Shown here: piece after piece, positions 51,938 to 61,843 of the stretch
Layout of the letters: each line of letters begins with the position of its first letter
Position numbering within the stretch: position 1 is the stretch's first letter
From: Asparagopsis taxiformis
Lineage: Eukaryota; Rhodophyta; Florideophyceae; Bonnemaisoniales; Bonnemaisoniaceae
Direction of reading: 5' to 3'
Length of the DNA: 64,000 nt
NCBI GenBank assembly: GCA_030407315.1
Contig: JALQPE010001900.1
Coordinates: forward strand, 1-64,000
Program-made: the position numbers and the translations under genes
Notes under the pieces: model-generated
Told to the model about the DNA's origin: nothing
The model's input: the letters and a program-made list of their open reading frames with translations, nothing else
Databases searched by the model: none

Positions 51938-52354
51938 GTATGACAGGAGCAATAGATAGCATACGAGAAGTATTAAAACCTATGCTATTGTTCCCTGCTA
52001 TGAAGTTCTGTCCTTCTCATCTCAACATTATTCGCTTAGCCCACCTTTCTATTTTCATCTATACATCTGACCTTCATGTCATAGTTTAGTGCTACTAAGC
52101 CTATTGATTGCTACATTTTTGTATTAGTCTACAACTTTACATGATTTCACTAGCTAGACCGTAGGGGGGACTAGTTTTAGACCTTGACAACCCGTGAGGT
52201 TCGACTATAAGAGACGTTGCTGAGATAACACATGACACAGAATGCTCCTGGAAGCCACTCACAGCCGTACAAACGTTCTGCTGAGCCATGTTCCTGACTT
52301 CCCAATTCCTTGCTCACCCTTCCCTAGGTGGGAGGGGGACGGAACTCTCAGCCC
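51938..52354. other. Spacer with no recognised feature
   Basis: About 420 bp, AT-rich. The last 100 bp (from about 52280) are partly inverse to sequence just after the hairpin cluster (52830-52890), so they belong to that foldback module. Confidence 0.4.
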
Positions 52355-52818
52355 CTTACAGCGGAAGCCGTTTACCGGGGATTCTTACAGCAAAGTCATC
52401 GTTACGATGACTTTGCTGTAAGAAAGCGTTTCCATTACAGTGGCCAAGAATTTTTTCACCGGGTAAAAAAATCATGGCAGCTGTAATGATTTATTTTCTT
52501 ACAGCAAAGTCATCGTAACGATGACTTTGCTGTAAGGAAACGTTTCCATTGCAGTGGCCAAAGAAATTTTACCGGGTAAAAAATCAGCAAGAATTTTTAC
52601 CGGGTGAAAAATCGTGGCTGCTGTAATGATTTATTTTCTTACAGCAAAGTCATCGTTACGATGACTTTGCTGTAAGAAAGCGTTTCAATTACAGTGGCCA
52701 AGAATTTTTTTACCGGGTAAAAAATCATGGCTGCTGTAATGATTTATTTTCTTACAGCAAAGTCATCGTAACGATGACTTTGCTGTAAGCATCCCTGGTA
52801 AATTGCTTCCGCTGTAAG
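52355..52818. repeat. Hairpin cluster 1 (four 39-bp palindromes)
   Basis: Bounded by CTTACAGCGGAAGC and its near-inverse ending GCTGTAAG. Four copies of a perfect hairpin with 18-base arms (CTTACAGCAAAGTCATCG) and a 3-base centre stand at 52384, 52498, 52638 and 52751. The centre alternates TTA, TAA, TTA, TAA. Between them lie TTTTTACCGGGTAAAAAAT-like inverted repeats. Confidence 0.9.
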
Positions 52819-53649
52819 CGGCAGGGACTTCCGTCCTTTTCCGACCTAGGGAAGGGTGAGGAAGGAATTATGAAGTCAGGAAACAGGGTATAGGAATGGT
52901 ATGGACGGCTGTAGGCGGCATTAGGTAACACATTTTGTTGTTTACACCCGGTTTGAGCTGGGTGTTGTGTCTAGTATGGTTGGAGGAGTGTACGAAATTT
53001 CTACCACGTGGTCGGAAATGGTTCAATTTTCTCACGACAGAGATTCTGACTTTCGAAATTCAAACTCGTTAAAGTGGGCTGGAGTTGGTGTGAACACCTC
53101 CAGGACCTCTGGGAAGGATCTGGTAACACATGTCCTGTGACTGCACGCGGTTATCCTCTCTGAAATCAACCATAGATTATCGGAGGGCAAAATCTACTCT
53201 TGGTGCCTTGTGGCACATTGACAATACAAAACCGTCTGTTTCCAGTTTTTATATACTTTACTCTCGAGTAGATAGGATTTCAGCTGTCCAAGTAAAGAAT
53301 GGGCCATATAAATGTTTCATTTCAACACAAGCATTGTGCAATTCAACCTCTTCCAGGTCCAAAAACTTGTCCAGAGTACACTTCCAGGCCATCGCCTGGG
53401 AGCGTACTCTGGACAATTTTTTGGACTAAGTGCACTTTCAAGTGCATGCACTTGGAGGCATCCAGTCCAAATCTACGTCGTTCCGACAAAGTTGAATTTT
53501 GGCCATGGCCGAAATTCATCATATCTGCAGTTGTGAGAATCTGATGACCAAAAATCGATGCATTCTGCCAGCCCTAATGCGCAAGCCAGAAGCTTTACGG
53601 ACAGATAAAACACCTTTCTGTAATCCCCAGAGCCACTCCAGCCCTTATA

Positions 53650-53712
53650 CACTACGGTGTTGAAAAGAGGGCCTCAGACAGTACGGTGAGACAGTGATTT
53701 TTACTGCCTCAC
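53650..53712 (+). repeat. Internal copy of the CACTA-type left terminus
   Basis: CACTACGGTGTTGAAAAG, then GGGCCTCAGACAGTAC, as at 47179 with small changes. No matching right end was found before 61800, so it may be a truncated nested element or a remnant of an earlier duplication. Confidence 0.75.
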
Positions 53713-53951
53713 TGTACAATGATATTCAGGAAGTAGGATATTCTCTAAGCCTAGCACGGGAGAGAAAGATGGAAGCGTAGGCATGCAGAAGTATAGAGGC
53801 AATAGTATGTGTAGACTATGGCAGTGGTAGAAAAGTATTTCATGCACGAAAAGGACTGGTAGAGTGACACTAGAGAAGTGATGCTTAGCAGGAAGGGATG
53901 TGGAGATGATGAAGGAGGACAACAGACATGAGATCGAGGGTTGAGACCAAC

Positions 53952-54162
53952 GGCTTACAGACGGAGCAGTTTACCAGGGATGTTTACAGCAAAGTCATCG
54001 TTACGATGACTTTGCTGTAAGAAAACAATTCATTACAGTAGCCATGATTTTTTACCGGGTAAAAAATTCCTGGCCACTGTAATGAAAACGTTTTCTTACA
54101 GCAAAGTCATCGTAACGATGACTTTGCTGTAAGCATCCCTGGTAAACTGCCTCAGCTGTAAG
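53952..54162. repeat. Hairpin cluster 2 (two 39-bp palindromes)
   Basis: Copies at 53983 (first base changed) and 54095, with centres TTA and TAA, inside the same TIR-like boundaries (CTTACAG... and CCTCAGCTGTAAG). Confidence 0.9.
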
Positions 54163-54851
54163 CGGCTGGGAGCTTGGTCCCTCCCTCACCTTGGGAAGGG
54201 TGAGCAAGGAATTGTGAAGCCGTAAAACATGGCAGAGGGATGGTTTGGACGGCTGTTAGCGGTGTTGGGGAGCACTCTGCGTCGTGCTAACCCAGTCTGG
54301 GCTGGGTGCCCTGCCTGGTACGGCGGGAGGAGTGCACAAAATTTCAAACACAATTTCCTCAAGAGTGAAATTCTGATTGTCGAAACTCAACCTCCCTAAA
54401 ATGAACTAGAGCTGGCATGAGCACCTCCAGGACGTCTGGAAAGGTACTGACAGCACATTTTCGGAGCATTGGCGCAGCTGTTCTCTCTGAGATCAAGCAT
54501 AGAGTATCCGTGGCCAGATTCTATTCCTGGTGCCGTGTGGCACAGTGACCACACCAAATCGCCCTTTTTAGCAGACTATAGATTTGAGTTACTAGGAATC
54601 TAGCTGCCTTCAATACCAACATAGTTGGTAAGTAGGCTAGCCTAGGATTGTAGGAAAATCAGGAAGGATGGGAGGGTAGGTATGCAGCAACATGAAGGGG
54701 ATAGTATGAGTAGATTATGGCGGTGGTAGAGAAGGATTGCACTCACTGAAGGGTCGGCTGGAGTGACACCGGAGTCGACATAGAAGGGAGGTTGGGATAG
54801 GCTGGGATGGAGGAAGACAAGAGACATGAGAGAGAGGGTGAAGCCAGACCG

Positions 54852-55230
54852 CTTACAGCTGAGGCAGTTTACCGCGGGTGCTGACAGCAAAGTCATCGTT
54901 ACGATGACTTTGCTGTAAGAAAAGAAAACATTACAGCAGGCACGTTTTTTTACCCGGTAAAAAAATTCTTGGTGATTTTTTACCCGGTAAAAATTCTTCG
55001 CCTACTGTAATGTTTCCTTTTCTTACAGCAAAGTCATCGTTACGATGACTTTGCTGTAAGAAAACGTTTCATTACAGTAGCCACAATTTTTTACCCGGTA
55101 AAAAAATTCTTGGTGATTTTTTCACCCGGTAAAATCCTTCGCCCACTGTAATGTTTTCTTTTCTTACAGCAAAGTCATCGTAACGATGACTTTGCTGTAA
55201 GCATCCCTGGTAAACTGCCTCAGCTGTAAG
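54852..55230. repeat. Hairpin cluster 3 (three 39-bp palindromes)
   Basis: Copies at 54881 (one mismatch), 55022 and 55163, centres TTA, TTA, TAA, separated by inverted TTTTTACCCGGTAAAAA-type blocks. Confidence 0.9.
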
Positions 55231-56130
55231 CGTCTGGTACCTTGGTCCCTCTCTCACTTTGGGAAGGGTGAGATAGGAATTTTGAAGTCGGGAACATTGT
55301 GGAAGGATGGTTTCGACGGCTTCGGGCGGCTTTGAAGAGCAATCTGTGTCTTGTTCACCCGGGCTGAACTACCTAAAAAGTTCAGTATTGGGAGAGCAGC
55401 ACGGTAAATTTCGACCACCATTTTCTCACGACAGAGATTCTGGCGGTCGAAATTCAAACTCGTTAAAATGGACTAGAGTTGGTGTGAACACCTCCAGGAC
55501 CTCTGGAAAGGTACTACCTGCACATTTTCCGAGGCTACAAGAAGCCGGTCTCTCCAATATCAAGCATAGATTATCGGTGCGCAAAATCTACTCCTGGTGC
55601 TGTGTAGCACATTGACTATACAAAACCGTCCGTTTTCCGTTATAATAAACTATACTCTCAAGTAGGTAGGAATCTAGATATTCACCTTACATCGATGGTT
55701 ATGAAGTAGGTTAGCCTAGGACTGAAGGACAGAAGGTAAAGGATAGGATGGTAGGCATGGGGTAAAATGAAGGTGGTGGTATGAGTAGAATACGGAAGTG
55801 GTAGACAGGTATTTAATGCACAGGAGGGGCGTGTGAAGTGACACCAGAGGCGCGGTGCGTCACAGGAAGGAAGACTGGAATGATGAAGGAGAACTAGAGG
55901 CATGAGAGATAGGTTGTTGAGGCATGCTTCTAGCTCTATTATATAACTACATTGCTCCTCTATAGGCTACGCAATCCATTCCAGCAGTTCTAGTTAAAAA
56001 TGGACTATATGAATGTTTCATTTCAATATCAGCATTGTGCAGTTGAGCCTCTTCAAGGTCCGAAAACTTGTCCAGAGTACGCTTCCAGGCCACTTGAAGG
56101 CATCCAGAACACTTGCACTTCGTTCTTGCA

Positions 56131-56818
56131 AAGTTCAATTTTGGCTATCACATCTCCAGTTGTGGGAGTCTGGTGACCAAAAGTCGATGCATTCTGGAAT
56201 CCCTACCACGCAATTCAACAGCTTTACGGACACATAAAACACTTTTCCGTACTCCCTAGAGCCACTCCAGCCCTTACGGATCACTTACACTTCGTTCCGA
56301 CAAAGTTCAATTTTGGCCATCACATCTCCAGTTGTGAGAATCTGGTGACCAAAAATTAGTGAACTCCGGAAGCTGTACCTCGCAAGCCACCAGCTTTCAG
56401 GGCAAATAAAACCCATTACAGTACTCCCCAGACCCACTCCAACCCTTACAGACCACTTGCACTTCGTTCCGACAAAGTTCAATTTTGGCCATCACATCTT
56501 CAGTTGTGGGAATCTGGTGACCAAAACTCGATGCATTCTGTCAGCCCTAATGCGCAAGCCAGCAGCTTTACGAACTCATAGAACACTTTTCCGTACTCCC
56601 TAGACCCACTCCAACCCTTACAGACCACTTGCACATCATTCGGACAAAGTTCCATTTTGACCATCACATCTCCAGTTGTGAGAATCTGATGACCAAAAAT
56701 CGATGAATTATACCAACCCTTCCACGCAAGCGAGAAAGCTTGAGTGCAATTAAAACAAGTTTTAGTGCTCCCTAGAACCACCCCAACCGTTTCAGACCAC
56801 TTTGCAGCCTTTTTCGCG
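56131..56818. repeat. 172-bp satellite, four copies
   Basis: AAGTTCAATTTTGGC (or a variant) recurs at 56131, 56303, 56475 and 56647, a period of exactly 172 bp; each unit has CATCACATCTCCAGTTGTG and ends near CACTTGCACTTCGTTC. A single copy lies at about 53485-53645. The period is near one nucleosome repeat. Confidence 0.85.
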
Positions 56819-56876
56819 AGGTCTGAAATCGTCTCCTTCTTCTTCCCGAGTGAGAAACATCAGTCCCTCTCATATG

Positions 56877-57120
56877 CTTACAGAGAAGTTGGTTTACCAT
56901 GGTTTCTTACAGCAAAGTCATCGTTACGATGACTTTGCTGTAATGTTTTGTTTTCTTACAGCAAAGTCATCTTAACGATGACTTTGCTGTAATGTTTTGT
57001 TTTCTTACAGCAAAGTCATCTTAACGATGACTTTGCTGTAATGTTTTGTTTTCTTACAGCAAAGTCATCGTTACGATGACTTTGCTGTAAGCAACCGGGG
57101 TAAACTGCCTTTGCTGTAAG
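56877..57120. repeat. Hairpin cluster 4 (four palindromes in close tandem)
   Basis: Copies at 56906, 56955, 57004 and 57053 with a 49-bp period and GTTTTGTTTT spacers. The middle two have a C-to-T-type change in one arm next to the centre (CTTAACG), so their hairpins carry one mismatch. Confidence 0.9.
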
Positions 57121-57310
57121 AAAACTGAATAGCAGTTCCGACAGCTTGTCCTGAGAAAGCAAATCCGCCTTAACGATGACTTTGCTGTAAGAAAACAGAG
57201 TACTTACAGTTCTGACAGCTTGTCCTGAGAAAGCAAATCCGCCTTAACGATGACTTTGCTGTAAGAAAACACAGTAATTACAGTTCCGACAGCTTGTCCT
57301 GAAAACCCGT
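57121..57310. repeat. 74-bp tandem repeat with half-hairpins
   Basis: GACAGCTTGTCCTGA recurs at 57140, 57214 and 57288. Each unit contains only the right half of the 39-bp hairpin (TTAACGATGACTTTGCTGTAAG without its partner arm). Confidence 0.85.
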
Positions 57311-60300
57311 CCTCCCACATAAGTTTATATTCTGTTACCTACCCTAGAGCTCTAATGACGTGCCCAGTCCCAAGTTTCGTACCTGGTGCTGGGCAGAATG
57401 GCTAATTAGCGTACTTCATTCTAAGGATGAAGTCGACATTCTGTCGCGTCTGCAGCCATAACATGCTGTTGGCGCCGATTACAGCGGTGATTACACCGTT
57501 TGTGACGTAGCCATCGGCGCCGATGATTTATGCGCCGTAACACTTCAACGCGCCTACCACACACGCAATGTACTGTCATATTAGGTTTTCTCAAATCCTC
57601 GTCCGCCCACACGCTCAATTCATGCATGCATTCCCTCACCGCCTTCCACTCGCGTCACACGCACCCTTTCGCCCGTCTAAATGCCCCCTTGCCTTGACAT
57701 CCCTCATATATCAACTGGTTCGACTCGCACCGCGTTGGTCCACTTAGCATGACCATAGTCGCCGCGCCCATTCTTCGACCACATTCGCCGTCCAGTCGCG
57801 CCCAATCCCAACTGCCGCACACATACATAAACGAGCTTCCCATGATCACTTCCGCCCGGGCTGTCCCAACGGGCATACGATGCCATCCATACTCTGTCCG
57901 CAGATGAGCTCAACTCCCTTGTGCCAATCACTTGACGCCATTCGCACCTTCCACACACCCACCTCGCTGTTTCTTACTATCCTTCACACACACCTCGCTC
58001 CTGCCCAATCACATCTTCCAGTCTGTCACACTCGGTGATGCCAATCCGTCCCAGTAACGAGGTCGCAATATCGTCGACCTCGCTATTGAGACAATGTAAA
58101 CAAAGAGGTTTTTCACCACACCCTGTGATCCATGACTTGCAAGTCATGACCAACTGAGACCGTGAGCCGGATAACGTTGAAATGTTTATTCTTGAACTGC
58201 ATCTTGAGATGTATTGAACACTTGCACAGCAGTCCCCCATCCCTGGACAGCGAGCCAGTCGTTGCACTCGGGTGTCAATCAAGTGAATGCAGTGTGTCAA
58301 CGTGCCTTGTACAAAAACTTGGACCGGCTCTTGCGCCCCTGCCACTGCTCAAGCGTATCCAGATACTTGAGTGTGCCAGTCCAGAGTCTTAATATTCAGG
58401 TTGATGCATGTGAGCTGCCAAAATAGTCCAAATGGAACATATGACGATTTACGCCGAACAAACATGTTGTCCTGCACAGCGTTGTTCTCTAGTGTTGCGC
58501 ACTACACCATCTATCCCTTACTATCTAAACGAACAGCTTAAAAATGCTACATCTACAAGCACCAGTGGTGGACTGGGCTCGTCTGTCTTCCAAGAGTTTC
58601 CAGAATGGGATGTGGATATGGTTATGACTTCAACGACAACAGCGTGTGGTGAATGATGAGCGAAAAGTTTGTTTACTCGTTGCTTTCACTCGCAGTCTGC
58701 CCTGCGTCATGGTGCAATGCGATACAAATTGCTACTGGGAAAGAAGCTTTACAGAGTGAGGCAATGGTAAGGTGTCGGATACATACCGACGCTTCTCATA
58801 CAAAGCTATATTTGTAAAAGTCAGTAGTATACAGTGTACGTGAGCATTGCATTGCATCGCATCTAGTAAGCGCGCACACGAACGCACAAATACAGATGCA
58901 CGCACTGGCGATTGATTCACAACGAGCGCAACTAGTCCACAACAACCATTTGATTGAAGCTCTCCGGGTGATTCTAGCAGCAACGCATCTGCAATGGTTA
59001 CGACACTAAGCTGTTGGAAAGGACCTGCAAGCAAGTTTCAAACACAAGGCCACACCAGCAGCAGAAAGAAAAAGTACATTTGTAATGAAATGCCACCGAT
59101 ATATTGCCTCCATCTTGGTTTCAGTGTTAGTTTGTGTAGAGCTGCCGCTGTGGTGAATAAGAGCGTTCCGTGTTTCAACAAGCGTATTAAGAAATACATA
59201 TGTGACTGTGAGCGACATGCGGTGGCATGTTGTTGCGTTACAGACGGTTAGATGATGATGTGAGGGAAGCAGCGATGCAAGAACTAGGCGCACATGTAAC
59301 GCCAACAAAGATGCACACTGTGTTGCATTGAGAGTGCTGCGCGATGTTGGGGCGAGAGAGGAGGTCGACGTGGTGCAGACATCACACATCATTCCATTCA
59401 ATTATATTCCACCAATACCCGTCAGGTGTATAGAAACTGTATGATTTCTCCCCAGACTCATCTCCCATCACTCCAGTAATCCCACTATCACCATTCCCAC
59501 TCACGTTTCCATGGTACTCATGTACGTCACACATAGCGTAACCCGTCATCTTCTTAGGACCAGGATTGGACAAAGCAGTGGCGTCTTGGAGTCACCGGGA
59601 CACCATCTGAGAGGTAGGAGTCTCCCCGACTGGTACTGTGACGAATGTGAACCACATCGGGGGTCATCGTAGTTGACTGTGTAGAGCTCATCGCCATCCC
59701 CTCGCTTAGTATCGAGCATAGCTTGTGAAATTCTAGGAAGCTTACTTGAATTAGATACATTTTTCAGTCCTAATGTTTGTCCATAAAGCTAGGCTCCTCT
59801 TCGGCAGTAGGCACGAGACCGAAATGGGTGAATTGACTCGTGAGAAAGCGAGCAGACGTATCAATCTTTCCGTAACTAGTGACATCGTAATCATATCGTT
59901 GAAATAACACGTGTGAGATTAATGGTGTGACCAGTAAAGATGCATGTACAAACGGATTGCAATGACAGTTGGAAGAACTGCCGGGTCGCTCGAATAGGCC
60001 TTCCAGGCTTGCAAAAAAGTGAGAACGGCACGCGCATTACGCAACGCCGCACGGTTGAGACAGGCGGGAAGATTGACATGCAAAATGGCCAGCATAAACA
60101 GGGAGGTCTGCAGAACAACGTGGACATTTTGTGCACAAAAGCGGTGCAAAAGCTGTGTCTCGGCGTGTCGAAACTCGAGCACGACCGCCGACATGACGTG
60201 AAAAATGTGCACGTGTTCCTCAGAGAAGACGCGACGGAGGTCGAGCCACCTAGAGTCGCGCAGTGACGATCACACATTTGCCATCGCAAAGTGGCACGCG

Positions 60301-61440
60301 TGCGCGAAGAAAAAGAGCCCGGAGGTGGTGAAGGGGGAGCGCGAGCGCGAGAAGCGGGATTCAAAAGGCGTCAATGCGCTGTGCATCATCGGTGAACATC
60401 AACCAATCGGTTTGGAAGCGACGATGCAGCGTGGTAGCGACGAACAGAAGCGCGTGTGGCGTCACATTGGTGTCAATCAATTGCGTGCGTATGGACTGTG
60501 CGGATTGCCAACTACGCAAGGCGATGAGATAACGATCCGCTTGCGATACTTGTTTGCCACGGTCGAGTGTGGTCAATTGACCACACTAGCATTAATGCTA
60601 CTTGCACATTGGCGAGAGTGAACTGATGATTGGTTGTCATGAATTGTGGTTGGCGGCTTGATCCATGAAATTTTTTGTTGGATATATTGTTGAAAGCGTG
60701 TGTTTTGTGGTGTGAGGCGTTTGGCAAAACTTGCAATCAGCCTTTCTGTGCGCCAGAAAAACCCATTTCCGAACAGCTGTCTCAACACACGTTCTGCTCG
60801 ACAATTGGCTGTTTCGCATACCGGCGATGTTCACATTGTCAGCATCTCTCACACATGTACAAGTCGCAGGATTCAACATGGAGACGGCACCAGAGGAGAT
60901 AACAGCTGTTTACGCTTTGGTTCACTCGGCGCATCGCGACTATGATCGCAAATAGCTCTCGAATTGAGAAAGTAATCAACTATGGAACACTCTTCCGTAT
61001 CTGTTTCAGTTCCTTCACGGAAGCCTCAGTGATTAGCTCGAAAAGCTCTTTCTGCACCAATTTTGTGCATCGCTGCTCCCATTCGTGAACTCCTATTTAT
61101 TCCCAACTTCCGTTCGGAAATTGAGGAATATGACGTCACATTCCTCAGCGATTGCAGGCCCTTCAGCACGATTCTAATTGTCATCGCACTAAAATCGATA
61201 GTGTCATCTCCTATCCCAACTGACATAAACATGATTCTATTCTCTATTGGCAGAATAGGCTTCACTGAGACTAGAAACCTCAATCCCATTCTAGGTCGGT
61301 CGATCTGCTATCCTCTTTCATTTATCCTCCCTCGTACTAACTTCGCTACCTACAAATATCTGTAAAGCTCGACCACAATTACTATCTTCGTATACCACAC
61401 ACCATTACACCATTCCAATATTTACCTTCACACCAACACT
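57311..61440. other. Long region without recognised gene in the CACTA-ended element
   Basis: Several frames of 60-160 codons occur on both strands (for example 60205-60621 plus, 59891-60364 minus, 57704-57958 minus) but none shows a domain I recognise and they overlap each other. A perfect palindrome TGTGGTCAATTGACCACA lies at about 60567. Any transposase would be expected here or at 47.9-49.7 kb, but I cannot identify one. Confidence 0.5.
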
Positions 61441-61469
61441 ATGCTCCATATTTCCTCTCAAGTCCACTC

Positions 61470-61830
61470 CACGAGACAGTGTTGTGAACCAATACACGGT
61501 ACTACCCGCAGACAATACAATTTGCTATCTACACTACTGTCTACAGATTTACCCAGACAGTGCAGTAATACAATACAATGCACTGCCTCAGACAGTAAAA
61601 TGTACTGTCTGCACATACTGTCTGGCGGCAACACTTCCGGACAGTAAAATTTACTGTTCTGGACAGTAAATTTTACTGTTTTTGGTACTGTCCAGATTTC
61701 GTGCCAGTTTATTGCTGCAGCAGTATTCTGAAATTTCCAGACAGTAAATTTTACTGTCTCCGCGCACTGTCTTGGCCAGACAGTAATTTTTACTGTCTCA
61801 GACAGTAAATTTACTGTCTTTTTTCATTCC
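61470..61830. repeat. Right subterminal GACAGT/ACTGTC repeats
   Basis: Dense GACAGTA and TACTGTC motifs, many as inverted pairs such as GACAGTAAATTTTACTGTC, mirroring 47200-47440. Confidence 0.75.
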
Positions 61831-61843
61831 CAACACCGTAGTG
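61831..61843 (-). repeat. Right terminal inverted repeat of the CACTA-ended element
   Basis: CAACACCGTAGTG, exact inverse of 47179-47191, followed by the AA duplication at 61844-61845. Confidence 0.9.

Larger units (their letters stand above)
53040..55900. repeat. Three diverged tandem modules of about 1.1-1.3 kb
   Basis: The landmark GAAATTCAAACTCG (or a variant) followed by ACACCTCCAGGAC occurs at about 53057, 54380 and 55446, and a second landmark (GGTATGAGTAGA-type, then GGTAGA and AGTGACACC) at about 53790, 54690 and 55780. Hairpin clusters 1-3 each precede one module. The copies are perhaps 75-85% alike by eye. No gene was recognised in them. Confidence 0.7.
47179..61843. mobile_element. 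14.7-kb non-autonomous element with CACTA-type ends
   Basis: The ends are perfect 13-bp inverted repeats, CACTACGGTGTTG on the left and CAACACCGTAGTG on the right, flanked by a 2-bp AA duplication. Inside both ends lie dense GACAGT/ACTGTC motifs, the pattern of subterminal transposase sites in CACTA/EnSpm elements. That superfamily usually makes a 3-bp duplication, so the 2-bp one is atypical and may point to a related group. No transposase was recognised in 14.7 kb, so it must be moved in trans if it is mobile. It carries satellite arrays and a decayed gene. Confidence 0.8.

Noticed and set aside
52384..57091. CRISPR-like appearance of regularly spaced identical 39-mers
   Set aside because: The repeats are full palindromes within a eukaryotic transposon, the spacers are themselves related repeats, and there are no cas genes.
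57311..61440. Possible transposase gene in the right part of the CACTA-ended element
   Set aside because: No DDE-type motif or other domain could be read from any frame, and the frames are short and overlapping.
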